From the NCBI RefSeq assembly GCF_005937185.1, contig NZ_VCNI01000002.1, positions 744,001-808,000 on the forward strand: 64,000 nucleotides of DNA, given 5' to 3'. A program made the translations under genes and the position numbers. Positions 18,193 through 27,648 of the stretch are shown piece after piece. The notes beneath the pieces were generated by a model, which saw only the letters and a list, made by a program, of their open reading frames with translations, ran no database searches and had not been told where the DNA came from. Source of the DNA: Flagellimonas algicola (lineage in GTDB: Bacteria > Bacteroidota > Bacteroidia > Flavobacteriales > Flavobacteriaceae). How positions within the stretch are numbered: position 1 is the stretch's first letter; each line of letters starts with the position of its first letter.

Positions 18193-18217
18193 CGCTTTAT
18201 GCAAATTAGTTGACTTA

Positions 18218-18427
18218 ATGTCAAAACCTAGATATAACAGAATTAAGATTGTTCTTGCAGAAAAAGAAAAATCTGCAAAGTGGTTAGGTGAGCAATTAGG
18301 TAAAGATAAATCCACTATTTCTCGATGGTGTACAAATGATATGCAACCACCCGTTGAAACATTTTACAAGATTGCTGAAATTTTAGATATTGAAGTAAGG
18401 GAACTGTTTGTTGCTTCCAAAGAATAG
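18218..18427 (+). CDS. XRE-family helix-turn-helix regulator
   Basis: The 69-aa protein is a single HTH domain: NRIKIVLAEKEKSAKWLGEQLGKD, then STISRWCTNDMQPPVETFYKIAEIL. Such small regulators in Bacteroidota often sit beside restriction or toxin genes. Here it is divergent from the SymE-like toxin, so it may repress symE as well as itself (inference from position). Confidence 0.85.
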   Translation: MSKPRYNRIKIVLAEKEKSAKWLGEQLGKDKSTISRWCTNDMQPPVETFYKIAEILDIEVRELFVASKE

Positions 18428-18458
18428 ATTCTATAGATGGACTTTTTGCAATAATATA

Positions 18459-18626
18459 TCAGGATCCCCTATTCTTTTTATTATAATGGTATATCGCATA
18501 AGCAATCCCCACCAAAACTACAAAAGGCAGGTATGATCCAATAACCACTCCTATCTCATACCAACTGTCCGGAGCCTCCTCTATTTTCTTGTCTATGTCT
18601 ACTTGAAGTAAGCTTAAGAATCGCAT
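18459..18626 (-). CDS. small single-pass membrane protein
   Basis: A 55-aa protein (ATG 18626) with the start MRFLSLLQVD, an acidic linker with APDSWYEIG, one transmembrane helix (about 24-46) and a basic end KKNRGS. An upstream ATG at 18650 would add eight residues. Downstream of the aminopeptidase gene on the same strand. The basic C-terminus predicts cytosolic placement. Function unknown. Confidence 0.5.
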   Translation of the reverse strand: MRFLSLLQVDIDKKIEEAPDSWYEIGVVIGSYLPFVVLVGIAYAIYHYNKKNRGS

Positions 18627-18647
18627 TTGTTCCTTTGTCTTAATTGT

Positions 18648-18673
18648 CACTCTGAACGAAGTGAGGAGTCAAG
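18648..18673. repeat. half copy of the REP-like element
   Basis: CACTCTGAACGAAGTGAGGAGTCA resembles the CATTCTGAGCGAAGCGAAGAGTC arms seen at 57693 and 58150. It lies between the aminopeptidase stop and the small membrane protein gene. Confidence 0.4.
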
Positions 18674-18690
18674 CTATTTTTTGCTGTTGG

Positions 18691-19983
18691 TTACTGGTTC
18701 ATCAACTCCTCAATCTCTTCTGCTTCAATTGGGATGTTTTGCATCAAATTAAAGGGTTCCCCTTTCTCTTGAATAACCACATCATCTTCCAATCGCACCC
18801 CAAAGCCCTCATCCGGGATATAGATTCCAGGTTCCACAGTGAACACCATATTGGCTTTCATCGGAGTTTTTAATTCCCCATAATCATGCGTGTCCAATCC
18901 AATATGGTGACTGGTACCATGCATAAAGTACTTTTTATAGGCCGGCCAATCTTTATTTTCATTTTGTACATCCGCCTTGTCCAATAGTCCCAAGCCCAAA
19001 AGTTCCGAGGTCATTATTTTACCCACTTCCTTATGGTATTCAGCCCAAATGGTTCCGGGCACCAGAAGTTGCGTAGCTTCATTTTTAACCCGAAGCACGG
19101 CATCGTAGACCGCCCGTTGCCGGGCATTGTATTTCCCGTTTGCCGGAATGGTTCGGGTAAGGTCACTGGAATAGTTGGCATATTCCGCGGCCAAATCCAT
19201 CAGGATCAAATCCCCGTCCTTAAGCTGTTGGTTGTTTTCAATATAGTGCAGCACATTGGCATTGTTACCCGAAGCAATAATCGGAGTATATGCAAAACCC
19301 TTTGAACGGTTTTTTACAAACTCGTGCAGGAACTCGGCTTCCATTTCATACTCCCAAACACCCGGTTTGGTAAATTCCAAAATCCGTCTAAACCCTTTTT
19401 CAGTGATATCACAAGCTTGTTGCATCAATGCAATTTCCTCGGGTTCCTTCACTCCTCTAATTTGCTGCAAAATAGGATTGCTCTTCGCCCATCTATGTGC
19501 GGGAAAATCCTTTTTGCATTTTTCAATAAATCGATCCTCCCTAGTTTGGGTAATCACAGCCTGTCTATAGTGTTCATTGGTATTAAAGTAAATGGTATCC
19601 GCCTCCGTCATCAAATCAAAGAAAATCCTGTCAAAATCGGTGAGCCAATAAATGGTCTCTATACCAGATACTTCTGAAGCTTGTTCCTTGGTCAACTTAG
19701 CACCTTCCCAAACGGCAATATGCTCATTGGTTTCCCTAACAAACAAGATTTCCCGGTGTTTTTTATCCAATGCATCTGGGAAAAGCAGCAATATTGTTTC
19801 CTCTTGATCGGCTCCGCTTAAATAAAAAATATCCCTGTGCTGTTCAAAGGCCATGGTGCTATCTGCACTAATGGGATATATGTCATTGGAATTGAACACA
19901 GCAATACTTTTAGGCTGCATTTGAGCCATAAATTTCTTGCGGTTTTTAACAAAAAGCTGCTTGCTAATCGCGTGGTATTTCAT
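18691..19983 (-). CDS. pepP: Xaa-Pro aminopeptidase (M24B, PepP-like)
   Basis: The 430-aa metallopeptidase has an N-terminal creatinase/prolidase domain and a C-terminal pita-bread domain. Metal ligands appear in order: D in LMDLAAEY, D in SSDLTRTIP, H in HGTSHHIGLDTHD, E in TVEPGIYIP and E in VRLEDDVV. It releases N-terminal residues before proline. No signal peptide, so cytosolic. Length is typical for bacterial PepP. Confidence 0.9.
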   Translation of the reverse strand: MKYHAISKQLFVKNRKKFMAQMQPKSIAVFNSNDIYPISADSTMAFEQHRDIFYLSGADQEETILLLFPDALDKKHREILFVRETNEHIAVWEGAKLTKEQASEVSGIETIYWLTDFDRIFFDLMTEADTIYFNTNEHYRQAVITQTREDRFIEKCKKDFPAHRWAKSNPILQQIRGVKEPEEIALMQQACDITEKGFRRILEFTKPGVWEYEMEAEFLHEFVKNRSKGFAYTPIIASGNNANVLHYIENNQQLKDGDLILMDLAAEYANYSSDLTRTIPANGKYNARQRAVYDAVLRVKNEATQLLVPGTIWAEYHKEVGKIMTSELLGLGLLDKADVQNENKDWPAYKKYFMHGTSHHIGLDTHDYGELKTPMKANMVFTVEPGIYIPDEGFGVRLEDDVVIQEKGEPFNLMQNIPIEAEEIEELMNQ

Positions 19984-20069
19984 GTTTCAAAAAGGTTTGT
20001 CCAAATGTAGGTAATTGCTATACCGATGACAAATTCATACCTTCCACATTGAAACAAAACAGCTAGTTC

Positions 20070-22913
20070 ATGAAACAATTCCTACTCCCTTTGCTGCTAC
20101 TTCTTTTTCAAACGATTCCAGCACAACAGAAGCCCACTGAGGCCCGTGCTGTAATTGAGGCTTTGGCACAAAAAACACAAATGGCCCAAACGTCCTTGGT
20201 TAAAAATATTCCCTTAAAAAATATTGGCCCTTCCGTGATGAGCGGTAGGGTGGTGGACTTGGATGTCAACCCAAATGATCCTACAGAATTTTATGTGGCT
20301 TATGCCTCTGGGGGACTTTGGTACACCAACACAAACGGAATTTCGTTTACTCCAGTTTTGGATAATTCCAACACCCAAAATATTGGGGACATAGCTGTGG
20401 ACTGGAACAATGGAACCATTTGGGTGGGAACGGGTGAAAACAATTCCTCCCGTTCTTCCTATGCCGGGATTGGTATTTTGAAATCTACAGACAAAGGGGA
20501 AACTTGGCTAAATATGGGATTGCATGATTCGCATCATATTGGCAGAATATTGATCAATCCCAACGATACAAATGAGGTCGTTGTAGGGGTAACGGGACAT
20601 CTTTATTCACCCAACAAAGAACGTGGGGTCTATAAAACCACAGATGGTGGACAGACCTGGACACAATCACTTTTTGTCAACGAAGCAACGGGAATCATTG
20701 ATATGGCCTTTGCGCCCAATAACTTCAATATTCAATATGCCGCGGCCTGGGAAAAGGATCGTAAAGCCTGGAATTTTACCGGTAACGGTTCCGCTTCGGG
20801 TATTTATAAAAGTGTGGATGGCGGTAGCCACTGGACATTGATCAGCACTGAGGGCAGCGGTTTCCCTACGGGAAATGGTGTAGGTCGAATTGGCTTGGCT
20901 GTTTTTGACGACAACACAGTCTATGCAGTACACGATAGCCAGTTCCGAAGAGAGAAAAAAGACAAGGCAAAAAAGGACGAACTAACCAAAGACGACTTTA
21001 AGTTGATGGACAACGAAACCTTTCTTGCCCTGGATGATAAAAAGTTGAACGAATATCTGAAGACCAATGGATTTCAGGAAAAGTATAGAGCGCAGAACGT
21101 AAAACAATTGGTGCGGAGCGGCTCGGTGAAGCCTGTAGATTTGGCCAAGTATTTGGAAAATGCCAACTCCCTTTTATTTGACACCCCGGTTATCGGCGCT
21201 GAGGTGTATCGTAGTGACAATGCAGGATCGAGCTGGCAAAAAATGAACTCAAAATATATTAATGATCTATTCTATAGTTATGGATACTATTTTGCACAAA
21301 TCAGGATAGACCCCAACAACAAGAACCATATTTACTTGGCCGGGGTGCCTCTGGTCAAGTCTGAAGATGGCGGGGATACCTTTACATCCATTGGCAAGGA
21401 AAATGTGCATGTGGACCATCATGCGCTTTGGATCAACCCAAAGCGATCTGGACATTTAATCAACGGTAATGATGGAGGGCTCAACATCAGCTATGACGAT
21501 GGAGAAAATTGGGTGAAAAACAATTCGCCCAAAGTGGGACAATTCTATGCCATCAATATAGACCATAAGGAACCTTACAACGTATACGGCGGTTTACAGG
21601 ACAATGGGGTTTGGAAAGGCGCACATAACAATAAAGAAGATCGTGGATGGCATCAAAATGGCTCCAATCCATGGAAATCCATTCTAGGAGGGGATGGCAT
21701 GCAAGTCCAGATTGACAGTAGAAATTCCAATACCGTATATACGGGCTATCAGTTTGGAAATTATTACCGTTTGGATTTAGGTAGTGGAAAACAAAAGTAC
21801 ATTCAGCCTAAGCATGAGTTGGGCGAATCTCCATACCGTTTCAACTGGCAAACTCCCATTCTCTTATCCAAGCACAACCAAGATATCCTCTATTTGGGCA
21901 GCAACAAACTACACCGTTCTTTGAACCAAGGCGATGATTGGGAGACCATTTCCAACGATTTGACCCAAGGGGGTAAACCTGGTAATGTGGCCTATGGCAC
22001 CCTGACCACTATTTCAGAATCTCCATTTAAATTTGGGTTGTTATATACTGGAAGTGATGACGGGTTGGTGCAAGTCTCCAAAAATGGAGGAGGGAGTTGG
22101 GATGTTATCTCTGGTTCCCTCCCCCAAAATTTATGGGTGAGCGAAGTGGCAGCATCCAAACATAACAAGGAACGGGTATATGCAAGCTTGAACGGCTATC
22201 GTTCAGACGATTTTACTCCTTATATATATGTAAGTGAGAACTATGGAAAGTCTTGGAAGAATATTTCAAGCAACATTCCTGCATCGCCGGTAAATGCGCT
22301 GGTTGAGGATCCCGAAAACGAAAACCTCCTATTTGCAGGTACAGATAACGGTTTGTACACCAGCCTTGATCGAGGGGAAACCTGGGAACTTTTCCAAAAT
22401 GGAATGCCCAATGTGGCTGTACACGATTTGGTCATTCAGCCCGAAGCCAAACATCTTTTGGTTGGGACCCATGGCCGAAGTATTTATAAGGCAGATATTT
22501 CGGTGTTGCAACAAATGACCCCGGAAGCTATTTCCAAGGATTTGGTTGTTTTTGAGGTAGATGCCATTAAACATTCCAAGAGTTGGGGCAACGCCTCCTA
22601 CACCTGGGGCAAACCAGATACGCCAGGCTTGGACATAAATTTCTATTGTTCCGCTCCGGGTTCTTGCGTTGCCAAGGTATTGACCGCGAATGGCACAGAA
22701 GTCAGCTCCACCGAAATGGAAGCTGAAAAAGGACTAAACGTCCTTTCCTATGATTTGGCCTTCTCCAAAAAAGGGAAAAGCAACTTCCTTAAAAGAAATA
22801 AAATGAAACTGGAGGAAGCCAAAGATGGAAAAACCTACCTCCCCAAGGGAAGTTACGCAGTTGAAATTTCCGGGAATGGGCAAAACCAAAAAATTGAATT
22901 CTCCATAGAGTAG
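20070..22913 (+). CDS. secreted sortilin-like BNR/VPS10-domain protein
   Basis: The 947-aa protein has a signal peptide (about 1-18, ending in PAQQ) and long runs of BNR/Asp-box repeats: SxDxGxTW-type boxes such as STDKGETW, TTDGGQTW, SVDGGSHW, SEDGGDTF and SLDRGETW. This is the sortilin/VPS10-like or WD40/YVTN/BNR-like family, often annotated as glycosyl hydrolase without proof. A Lys/Asp-rich insert (about 290-345) interrupts the propeller and the last 120 aa form a separate beta-rich domain. Periplasmic or surface location is likely. Confidence 0.8.
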   Translation: MKQFLLPLLLLLFQTIPAQQKPTEARAVIEALAQKTQMAQTSLVKNIPLKNIGPSVMSGRVVDLDVNPNDPTEFYVAYASGGLWYTNTNGISFTPVLDNSNTQNIGDIAVDWNNGTIWVGTGENNSSRSSYAGIGILKSTDKGETWLNMGLHDSHHIGRILINPNDTNEVVVGVTGHLYSPNKERGVYKTTDGGQTWTQSLFVNEATGIIDMAFAPNNFNIQYAAAWEKDRKAWNFTGNGSASGIYKSVDGGSHWTLISTEGSGFPTGNGVGRIGLAVFDDNTVYAVHDSQFRREKKDKAKKDELTKDDFKLMDNETFLALDDKKLNEYLKTNGFQEKYRAQNVKQLVRSGSVKPVDLAKYLENANSLLFDTPVIGAEVYRSDNAGSSWQKMNSKYINDLFYSYGYYFAQIRIDPNNKNHIYLAGVPLVKSEDGGDTFTSIGKENVHVDHHALWINPKRSGHLINGNDGGLNISYDDGENWVKNNSPKVGQFYAINIDHKEPYNVYGGLQDNGVWKGAHNNKEDRGWHQNGSNPWKSILGGDGMQVQIDSRNSNTVYTGYQFGNYYRLDLGSGKQKYIQPKHELGESPYRFNWQTPILLSKHNQDILYLGSNKLHRSLNQGDDWETISNDLTQGGKPGNVAYGTLTTISESPFKFGLLYTGSDDGLVQVSKNGGGSWDVISGSLPQNLWVSEVAASKHNKERVYASLNGYRSDDFTPYIYVSENYGKSWKNISSNIPASPVNALVEDPENENLLFAGTDNGLYTSLDRGETWELFQNGMPNVAVHDLVIQPEAKHLLVGTHGRSIYKADISVLQQMTPEAISKDLVVFEVDAIKHSKSWGNASYTWGKPDTPGLDINFYCSAPGSCVAKVLTANGTEVSSTEMEAEKGLNVLSYDLAFSKKGKSNFLKRNKMKLEEAKDGKTYLPKGSYAVEISGNGQNQKIEFSIE

Positions 22914-23111
22914 ATTCCATTGGGTTTGTGGGACTTTCTTCACTTTATCAATTTGTGGTAAAGTTCCTAAGGTATAAGGTTGGAAATCAGCCTTAAAGAA
23001 TTAAAGATTTTCTTAAATTTAGAAATCTTGTTGGTTCAATATTCCCTTTCCCCCACTGATTGGTTGAACCTTTTAGCACTGGCAAATACATCAACCTAAA
23101 CCTTTCAAATC

Positions 23112-24290
23112 ATGGAAAATGATAGACGAAAACGCATTAAATCCATTGACATGTTGCGTGGATTGGTAATGATCATCATGGCATTGGACCATGTCCGGGA
23201 TTATTTCCATGCCGATGCCTACTTTTTTGATCCTTCGGATTTAACCCAGACCAATGTGCCTTTATTCTGGACCCGTTTTGTGACCCACTTCTGCGCCCCG
23301 GTTTTTGTCTTTCTAGCTGGCACCTCCGCTTTTTTTGTTGGACAGCGCAGAGACAAAAAATCACTTTCCATTTGGCTACTGAAAAGAGGTATTTGGTTGA
23401 TCATTGCCGAGTTTACCATTATTAAATTGGCTTGGATGTTCAAATTGGATTATTCAGGAGTACTCCTACAGGTCATCTGGGTGCTGGGGATTAGCATGAT
23501 CTTTTTGGCAGCATTTATCCACCTTCCCAAAAAACTGGGTCTTGCTATTTGTCTAGTGGCGGTTTTTGGACATAATTTGTTGGATTCGGTGGCCCCTACC
23601 ACACCTTTTGCGGCAGGACTTTGGTCATTTTTACATGTATTTAATCTTGTTGACATGGGATTTATCAAAATCTTCGTTGGGTATCCCATGATTCCCTGGA
23701 TCTTTGTAATGCCTCTGGGTTACTATCTGGGAGAGCTTTATAAACCGTCTTTTGACCCAAAACTTAGAATTTCCCGATTAGTGCAAATGGGTTTGGGTTT
23801 GACCCTCCTATTTTTTGCCTTAAGGGCCATCAATATTTATGGGGATTCGTATCATTGGGCCACACAAGAATCTGTTGGACTCACCATTGCTTCATTTTTC
23901 AATGTCACAAAATACCCTCCGTCCCTTCATTTCTTATTGATAACCCTTGGACCCTCTTTGGTGTTCTTGGCCCTTGTAGAAAATTGGCAAAACAAATGGA
24001 CGGAAAAAATGGTGGTTATAGGAAGGGTACCTATGTTTTTTTACATCTTGCATATCTATGTCATTCATGCATTGGCGGTTATTGCTGCCATGATGACGGG
24101 TTTCAGTTTTTCTGATATGGTCATTGATCTTTGGATTACCCTCCAGCCCCAACTGCAGGGGTATGGCTTTGATCTCTGGGTAGTTTATCTTATTTGGGTT
24201 GTGCTCATTATTGCGCTCTATCCCATTTGCAGTTGGTACAACAACTACAAGACAGCCCATCGAGAAAAATGGTGGTTGAGCTATTTGTAG
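23112..24290 (+). CDS. DUF1624 (heparan-alpha-glucosaminide N-acetyltransferase-like) membrane protein
   Basis: The 392-aa inner-membrane protein has about ten hydrophobic helices and the DUF1624 opening RIKSIDMLRGLVMIIMALDH-VRDYF. The DHVRDY motif contains the His that corresponds to the catalytic acetyl-transfer His in human HGSNAT. Family members are thought to acylate sugars across the membrane; the substrate here is unknown. An AraC-family regulator gene follows on the same strand. Confidence 0.8.
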   Translation: MENDRRKRIKSIDMLRGLVMIIMALDHVRDYFHADAYFFDPSDLTQTNVPLFWTRFVTHFCAPVFVFLAGTSAFFVGQRRDKKSLSIWLLKRGIWLIIAEFTIIKLAWMFKLDYSGVLLQVIWVLGISMIFLAAFIHLPKKLGLAICLVAVFGHNLLDSVAPTTPFAAGLWSFLHVFNLVDMGFIKIFVGYPMIPWIFVMPLGYYLGELYKPSFDPKLRISRLVQMGLGLTLLFFALRAINIYGDSYHWATQESVGLTIASFFNVTKYPPSLHFLLITLGPSLVFLALVENWQNKWTEKMVVIGRVPMFFYILHIYVIHALAVIAAMMTGFSFSDMVIDLWITLQPQLQGYGFDLWVVYLIWVVLIIALYPICSWYNNYKTAHREKWWLSYL

Positions 24291-24338
24291 CTAAATTTAT
24301 GGCAGGCCATGCTGTTCAAGTAGCCAAATCGATAAAGA

Positions 24339-25205
24339 ATGATAGTAGATATTCAGCGATATTTTGAGCGACATCCCAAGTTCAACAAGCTCATGGGAGA
24401 CAACTATCTGTTCGTAGAGTACAAGTGTCCCATAGATATTGAGAATTTTCAACTATTTACCGATTCCCATATCATTAACTATGTCATCAGTGGCAAAAAA
24501 GATTGGTTTGGTCCCAATCAAACATTTGAAATTCAGGGAGGGGATGCCCTTTTTGTACGGAAGGGAGTATATACCACACGCCAGCACTTTGAAGTGGACT
24601 ACTGTGTGATCCTCTTTTTTATTACGGATGACTTTGTTGCCAATTTTTTTAGGGACCATCTCGAGCTAAAATTTGTATCTGCCCAGATCGACTTCAAGCA
24701 AATCTTTGAAGTTGATGTAAACGATTCCTTCGAGGCCCTGATACTAAGTATTTTCAATTACTTCAAACAAGCTGGAGAAATTCCGAAAAGTTTGGTGGAG
24801 ATTAAATTTCGGGAATTATTGTTCAACATCCTATTGAATCCCAAGAACCGAACTTTAGCCCAGTACCTGTATTCCCTATCCGATTTGCAAAAGGCCAATA
24901 TGGAACACACCATGTTGCTTAATTTTCAATACGACCTAGGTTTAGATGAATTTGCAAGACTTTGCGGACGCAGTCTTTCAGCTTTTAAGCGTGATTTTAA
25001 ATCCCATTTTAAGGAAACCCCTGGGCGGTGGATCAAAAACAAACGGCTCGAATATGCCAAAACCTTGTTGAATCAATCTTCCTTGACCGTCAATGAAATC
25101 TGTTATGAAAGTGGCTTCAAAAACACTTCCCATTTCAATAGCACTTTTAAAGAGAAATACGGACTCCCTCCACATCAGTTTAGGTCCAACATTAAAGCCC
25201 AATAA
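24339..25205 (+). CDS. AraC-family transcriptional regulator
   Basis: The 288-aa protein has an N-terminal cupin-like sensor half (about 30-150) and a C-terminal double-HTH AraC domain (about 190-285) with LDEFARLCGRSLSAFKRDFK and the family signature VNEICYESGFKNTSHFNSTFKEKYG. It resembles ExsA-like AraC proteins of Bacteroidota. Neighbours are a DUF1624 gene upstream and an acyl-CoA dehydrogenase gene downstream, which are possible targets. Confidence 0.88.
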   Translation: MIVDIQRYFERHPKFNKLMGDNYLFVEYKCPIDIENFQLFTDSHIINYVISGKKDWFGPNQTFEIQGGDALFVRKGVYTTRQHFEVDYCVILFFITDDFVANFFRDHLELKFVSAQIDFKQIFEVDVNDSFEALILSIFNYFKQAGEIPKSLVEIKFRELLFNILLNPKNRTLAQYLYSLSDLQKANMEHTMLLNFQYDLGLDEFARLCGRSLSAFKRDFKSHFKETPGRWIKNKRLEYAKTLLNQSSLTVNEICYESGFKNTSHFNSTFKEKYGLPPHQFRSNIKAQ

Positions 25206-25325
25206 GTACAACCATCTGTTTTTTAGGTAAATAGTGTGAGCTTCAGCACAAACTATTTGGACTTTTAGGAAAATGCATCTCACCAAGGTTGTAGCAATTT
25301 TGCATGGTAATCAAATTAGAAAATC

Positions 25326-26453
25326 ATGGAAACTACAACCATCAAAACAGAAAACTGGACACATTTGGCAAAACAGCTAGGGGAGCTTTTCGCCCAACGG
25401 GCCAATGAAAAGGACAGGACAGCCTCCTTTGTTTATGAGAACTACGAAGACTTAAAAGCCCATAGGTTTTTCTCCGCGCTTATTCCCGAGGAGTTGGGCG
25501 GTGGTGGAATAACCTATACGGAAATGTGTGAGATCATTAGAATCATAGGCAACAATTGTGGTTCTACGGCCTTGGCTTTCTCCATGCACCAGCATTTGGT
25601 AGCAGCGGCTGTTTGGAAATACAAACACAAAAATGAGGGCGCAGAAACATTGACAAAGATTGCGGAACAACAGTTGGTCTTGGTCAGCACAGGGGCCAAA
25701 GACTGGTTGGATTCCAACGGAACCCTTAAAAAAGTGAATGGAGGTTATTTGTTTTCCGCCAAAAAACACTTTGCGAGTCAGTCTATAATAGGGGACGTGG
25801 CTGTTACCAGTTCAGTGTTTTCGGACATTGATGGTGGAGAATATGTACTTCATTTTTCCATTCCATTGAAGCAGCAAGGGGTTTCCCTGCTGGATGATTG
25901 GTACACTTTGGGAATGAGGGCAACAGGTTCCCAAACCATCATTTTTGAAGAGGTGTTTGTTCCCGAGGAAAGTATAGCGCTAAAGAGGGAAAGAAATGAA
26001 TTTCATCCCATCTGGAATGTAGTGCTAACGGTGGCAATGCCGTTGATTATGTCTGCCTATGTAGGTATTGCAGAAAAAGCGGAGCATTTGGCCATAGCTG
26101 CGACGCAAAAAAGAAGTCTGGGCCATCTACCCTATAGTATTGGAAAACTCCACAATACGTTTTTGGCTTGTAAAGCGCAATGGGTAGCTATGCGGTCCAT
26201 GGCCAACAACCTCAACTTTAAACCTCTAGGATTGACCTCAGCTGATGTTTTGGCTTATAAGACCAATGTGTCTGACTTGGCCAGGGAAACTGTCAGCTCA
26301 GCGATGGAAATTATTGGGGGGCAGGGGTTCTATCAAAGGCATTTGTTGGAACGCTTGTTCAGGGATGTGCAGGCATCGCAATTCCATCCATTGCCCAAAT
26401 GGAGCCAGTACGAATTTACCAGTAGACACCTCTTAGAAAATCATAAATCGTAA
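25326..26453 (+). CDS. acyl-CoA dehydrogenase family protein
   Basis: The 375-aa flavoprotein has the ACAD layout: an N-terminal helical part with LIPEELGGGGITY, a middle beta domain (about 130-230) with GMRATGSQTIIFEEVFVP, and a C-terminal helical part with SSAMEIIGGQGFYQRHLLERLFRDVQA. The GG-GF/Y-R-L-R-D segment resembles the ACAD/hydroxylase-like branch related to DszC, so the substrate may not be a simple acyl-CoA. It follows the AraC gene. Confidence 0.8.
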   Translation: METTTIKTENWTHLAKQLGELFAQRANEKDRTASFVYENYEDLKAHRFFSALIPEELGGGGITYTEMCEIIRIIGNNCGSTALAFSMHQHLVAAAVWKYKHKNEGAETLTKIAEQQLVLVSTGAKDWLDSNGTLKKVNGGYLFSAKKHFASQSIIGDVAVTSSVFSDIDGGEYVLHFSIPLKQQGVSLLDDWYTLGMRATGSQTIIFEEVFVPEESIALKRERNEFHPIWNVVLTVAMPLIMSAYVGIAEKAEHLAIAATQKRSLGHLPYSIGKLHNTFLACKAQWVAMRSMANNLNFKPLGLTSADVLAYKTNVSDLARETVSSAMEIIGGQGFYQRHLLERLFRDVQASQFHPLPKWSQYEFTSRHLLENHKS

Positions 26454-26469
26454 TCACAAAAACCATAAA

Positions 26470-27006
26470 ATGAAAAATAAATTATTCATCACAGCACTTT
26501 TATCGCTGGTCTTATACACCACAGCCAGCACACAAGAACTAGATCTATTGGCCTTTAACCAAGGAGCTGAACCCAAGAGGTATGCTCCCGTTCCCATGGA
26601 CGATTTTGAGGAACCAAACGCCCACTATGTTTCGAAGATAACTTCAAGTAGTTTCCTTACTTCGGTACACCCTATGCAACAAAAAGTGGCCAAATTTGAA
26701 TTGGATGCTTTGCAAGAATTCGATAAAAACGAACCTTCGCGTTACCATGTTGTTTTCGCAAATGAAAATGCCCTGGTACATGCATGGTATGACAGTAAAG
26801 GTGAGCTCGTCAAAACCATAGAACGATATAAGAACCAAGTCCTCCCTTCACATGTCAGGAAAAAAATCGCCTTGGAGTATCCAAAGTGGTCATTCGGAGA
26901 CAATGTGTTGGTAGTACGATTTGTGCGTGGGAAAAAATTGCGTCACAATTTACGACTGCATATGACCTTGGGCAAAAATCGAAAAACGGCTAAGTTTAGC
27001 TACTAG
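26470..27006 (+). CDS. exported hypothetical protein, PepSY-like
   Basis: The 178-aa protein has a signal peptide (about 1-21). The C-terminal half (LVHAWYDSKGELVKTIERYKN, VLPSHVRKKIALEYPKW) resembles PepSY-like or SusD-neighbour periplasmic proteins of Bacteroidota. I cannot assign a role. It starts 16 bp after the acyl-CoA dehydrogenase gene and ends at a strong terminator, so the two are probably one transcript. Confidence 0.65.
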   Translation: MKNKLFITALLSLVLYTTASTQELDLLAFNQGAEPKRYAPVPMDDFEEPNAHYVSKITSSSFLTSVHPMQQKVAKFELDALQEFDKNEPSRYHVVFANENALVHAWYDSKGELVKTIERYKNQVLPSHVRKKIALEYPKWSFGDNVLVVRFVRGKKLRHNLRLHMTLGKNRKTAKFSY

Positions 27007-27012
27007 TAAAAC

Positions 27013-27052
27013 AACCTGCAAAAGATAAATCCCCAAGCTTTTGCAGGTTTTT
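27013..27052 (+). terminator. intrinsic terminator
   Basis: A perfect 12-bp stem, AACCTGCAAAAG (27013-27024) with CTTTTGCAGGTT (27038-27049), is followed by a T-run. It closes the acyl-CoA dehydrogenase/PepSY-like unit. Confidence 0.9.
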
Positions 27053-27216
27053 GTCAGAATTTACCAGCAAAAACCATACTTATAACAGGGTATTTATCTA
27101 AAAATAGCCCACATAATCCCTATTTGTCTAGGGAATTCCGCCCAATAATTCCTATTTTTATGGTTTCCAACCAACCTTTTTCAATTTTTTTAACCAATTA
27201 TCTCTTTTTGGAACGT

Positions 27217-27648
27217 ATGCAACGTGTTCGGGAAATAGCATTCTTTAAGAATATTCGGGAGATTCGAGAATATGAGTTTGGGGTATTCTATTTTTTCGAT
27301 GGACTTGTTATTTCCGAAATCAAGGAGGGTGTGGTTTTTAATTGGTCCATGGCCCAAAAAGCCATTGATGCCGCTTACGAAGTGATTGGACAAGATAGAC
27401 CCATCGCATACATTTCCAACCGAATCCACGACTACTCTGTGGTGCCCACAGATTGGATCAAGTTCTACACGCACCGTCACAAACTTGAGCTTTACTCCGT
27501 TGTTGCCTATAACAAAAGTGGCCTTGCCAGTATCATCTTAGAGAAGATGTTTTTCAGAAATAACATTCGTCAATTTTCTGATTTGGAGACCGCCATTAAT
27601 TGGAGCCTGTCAAAAATTGAGGCTAAAAACGAACAACCAACTATTTAA
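27217..27648 (+). CDS. conserved flavobacterial hypothetical protein
   Basis: A 143-aa cytosolic protein beginning MQRVREIAFFKNIRE; an in-frame ATG at 27160 would add 19 mostly hydrophobic residues. It has the layout of a SpoIIAA/STAS-like single-domain protein (alternating beta strands and helices, RPIAYISNRIHDYSVVPTDW core), but this is only a fold impression. Its stop codon TAA shares the TTAA at 27645-27648 with the convergent aspartoacylase-like gene. Confidence 0.6.
   Translation: MQRVREIAFFKNIREIREYEFGVFYFFDGLVISEIKEGVVFNWSMAQKAIDAAYEVIGQDRPIAYISNRIHDYSVVPTDWIKFYTHRHKLELYSVVAYNKSGLASIILEKMFFRNNIRQFSDLETAINWSLSKIEAKNEQPTI

Noticed and set aside
23176..23689. Antisense frames inside the DUF1624 gene
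   Set aside because: They are low-complexity shadows of a clear membrane-protein gene.
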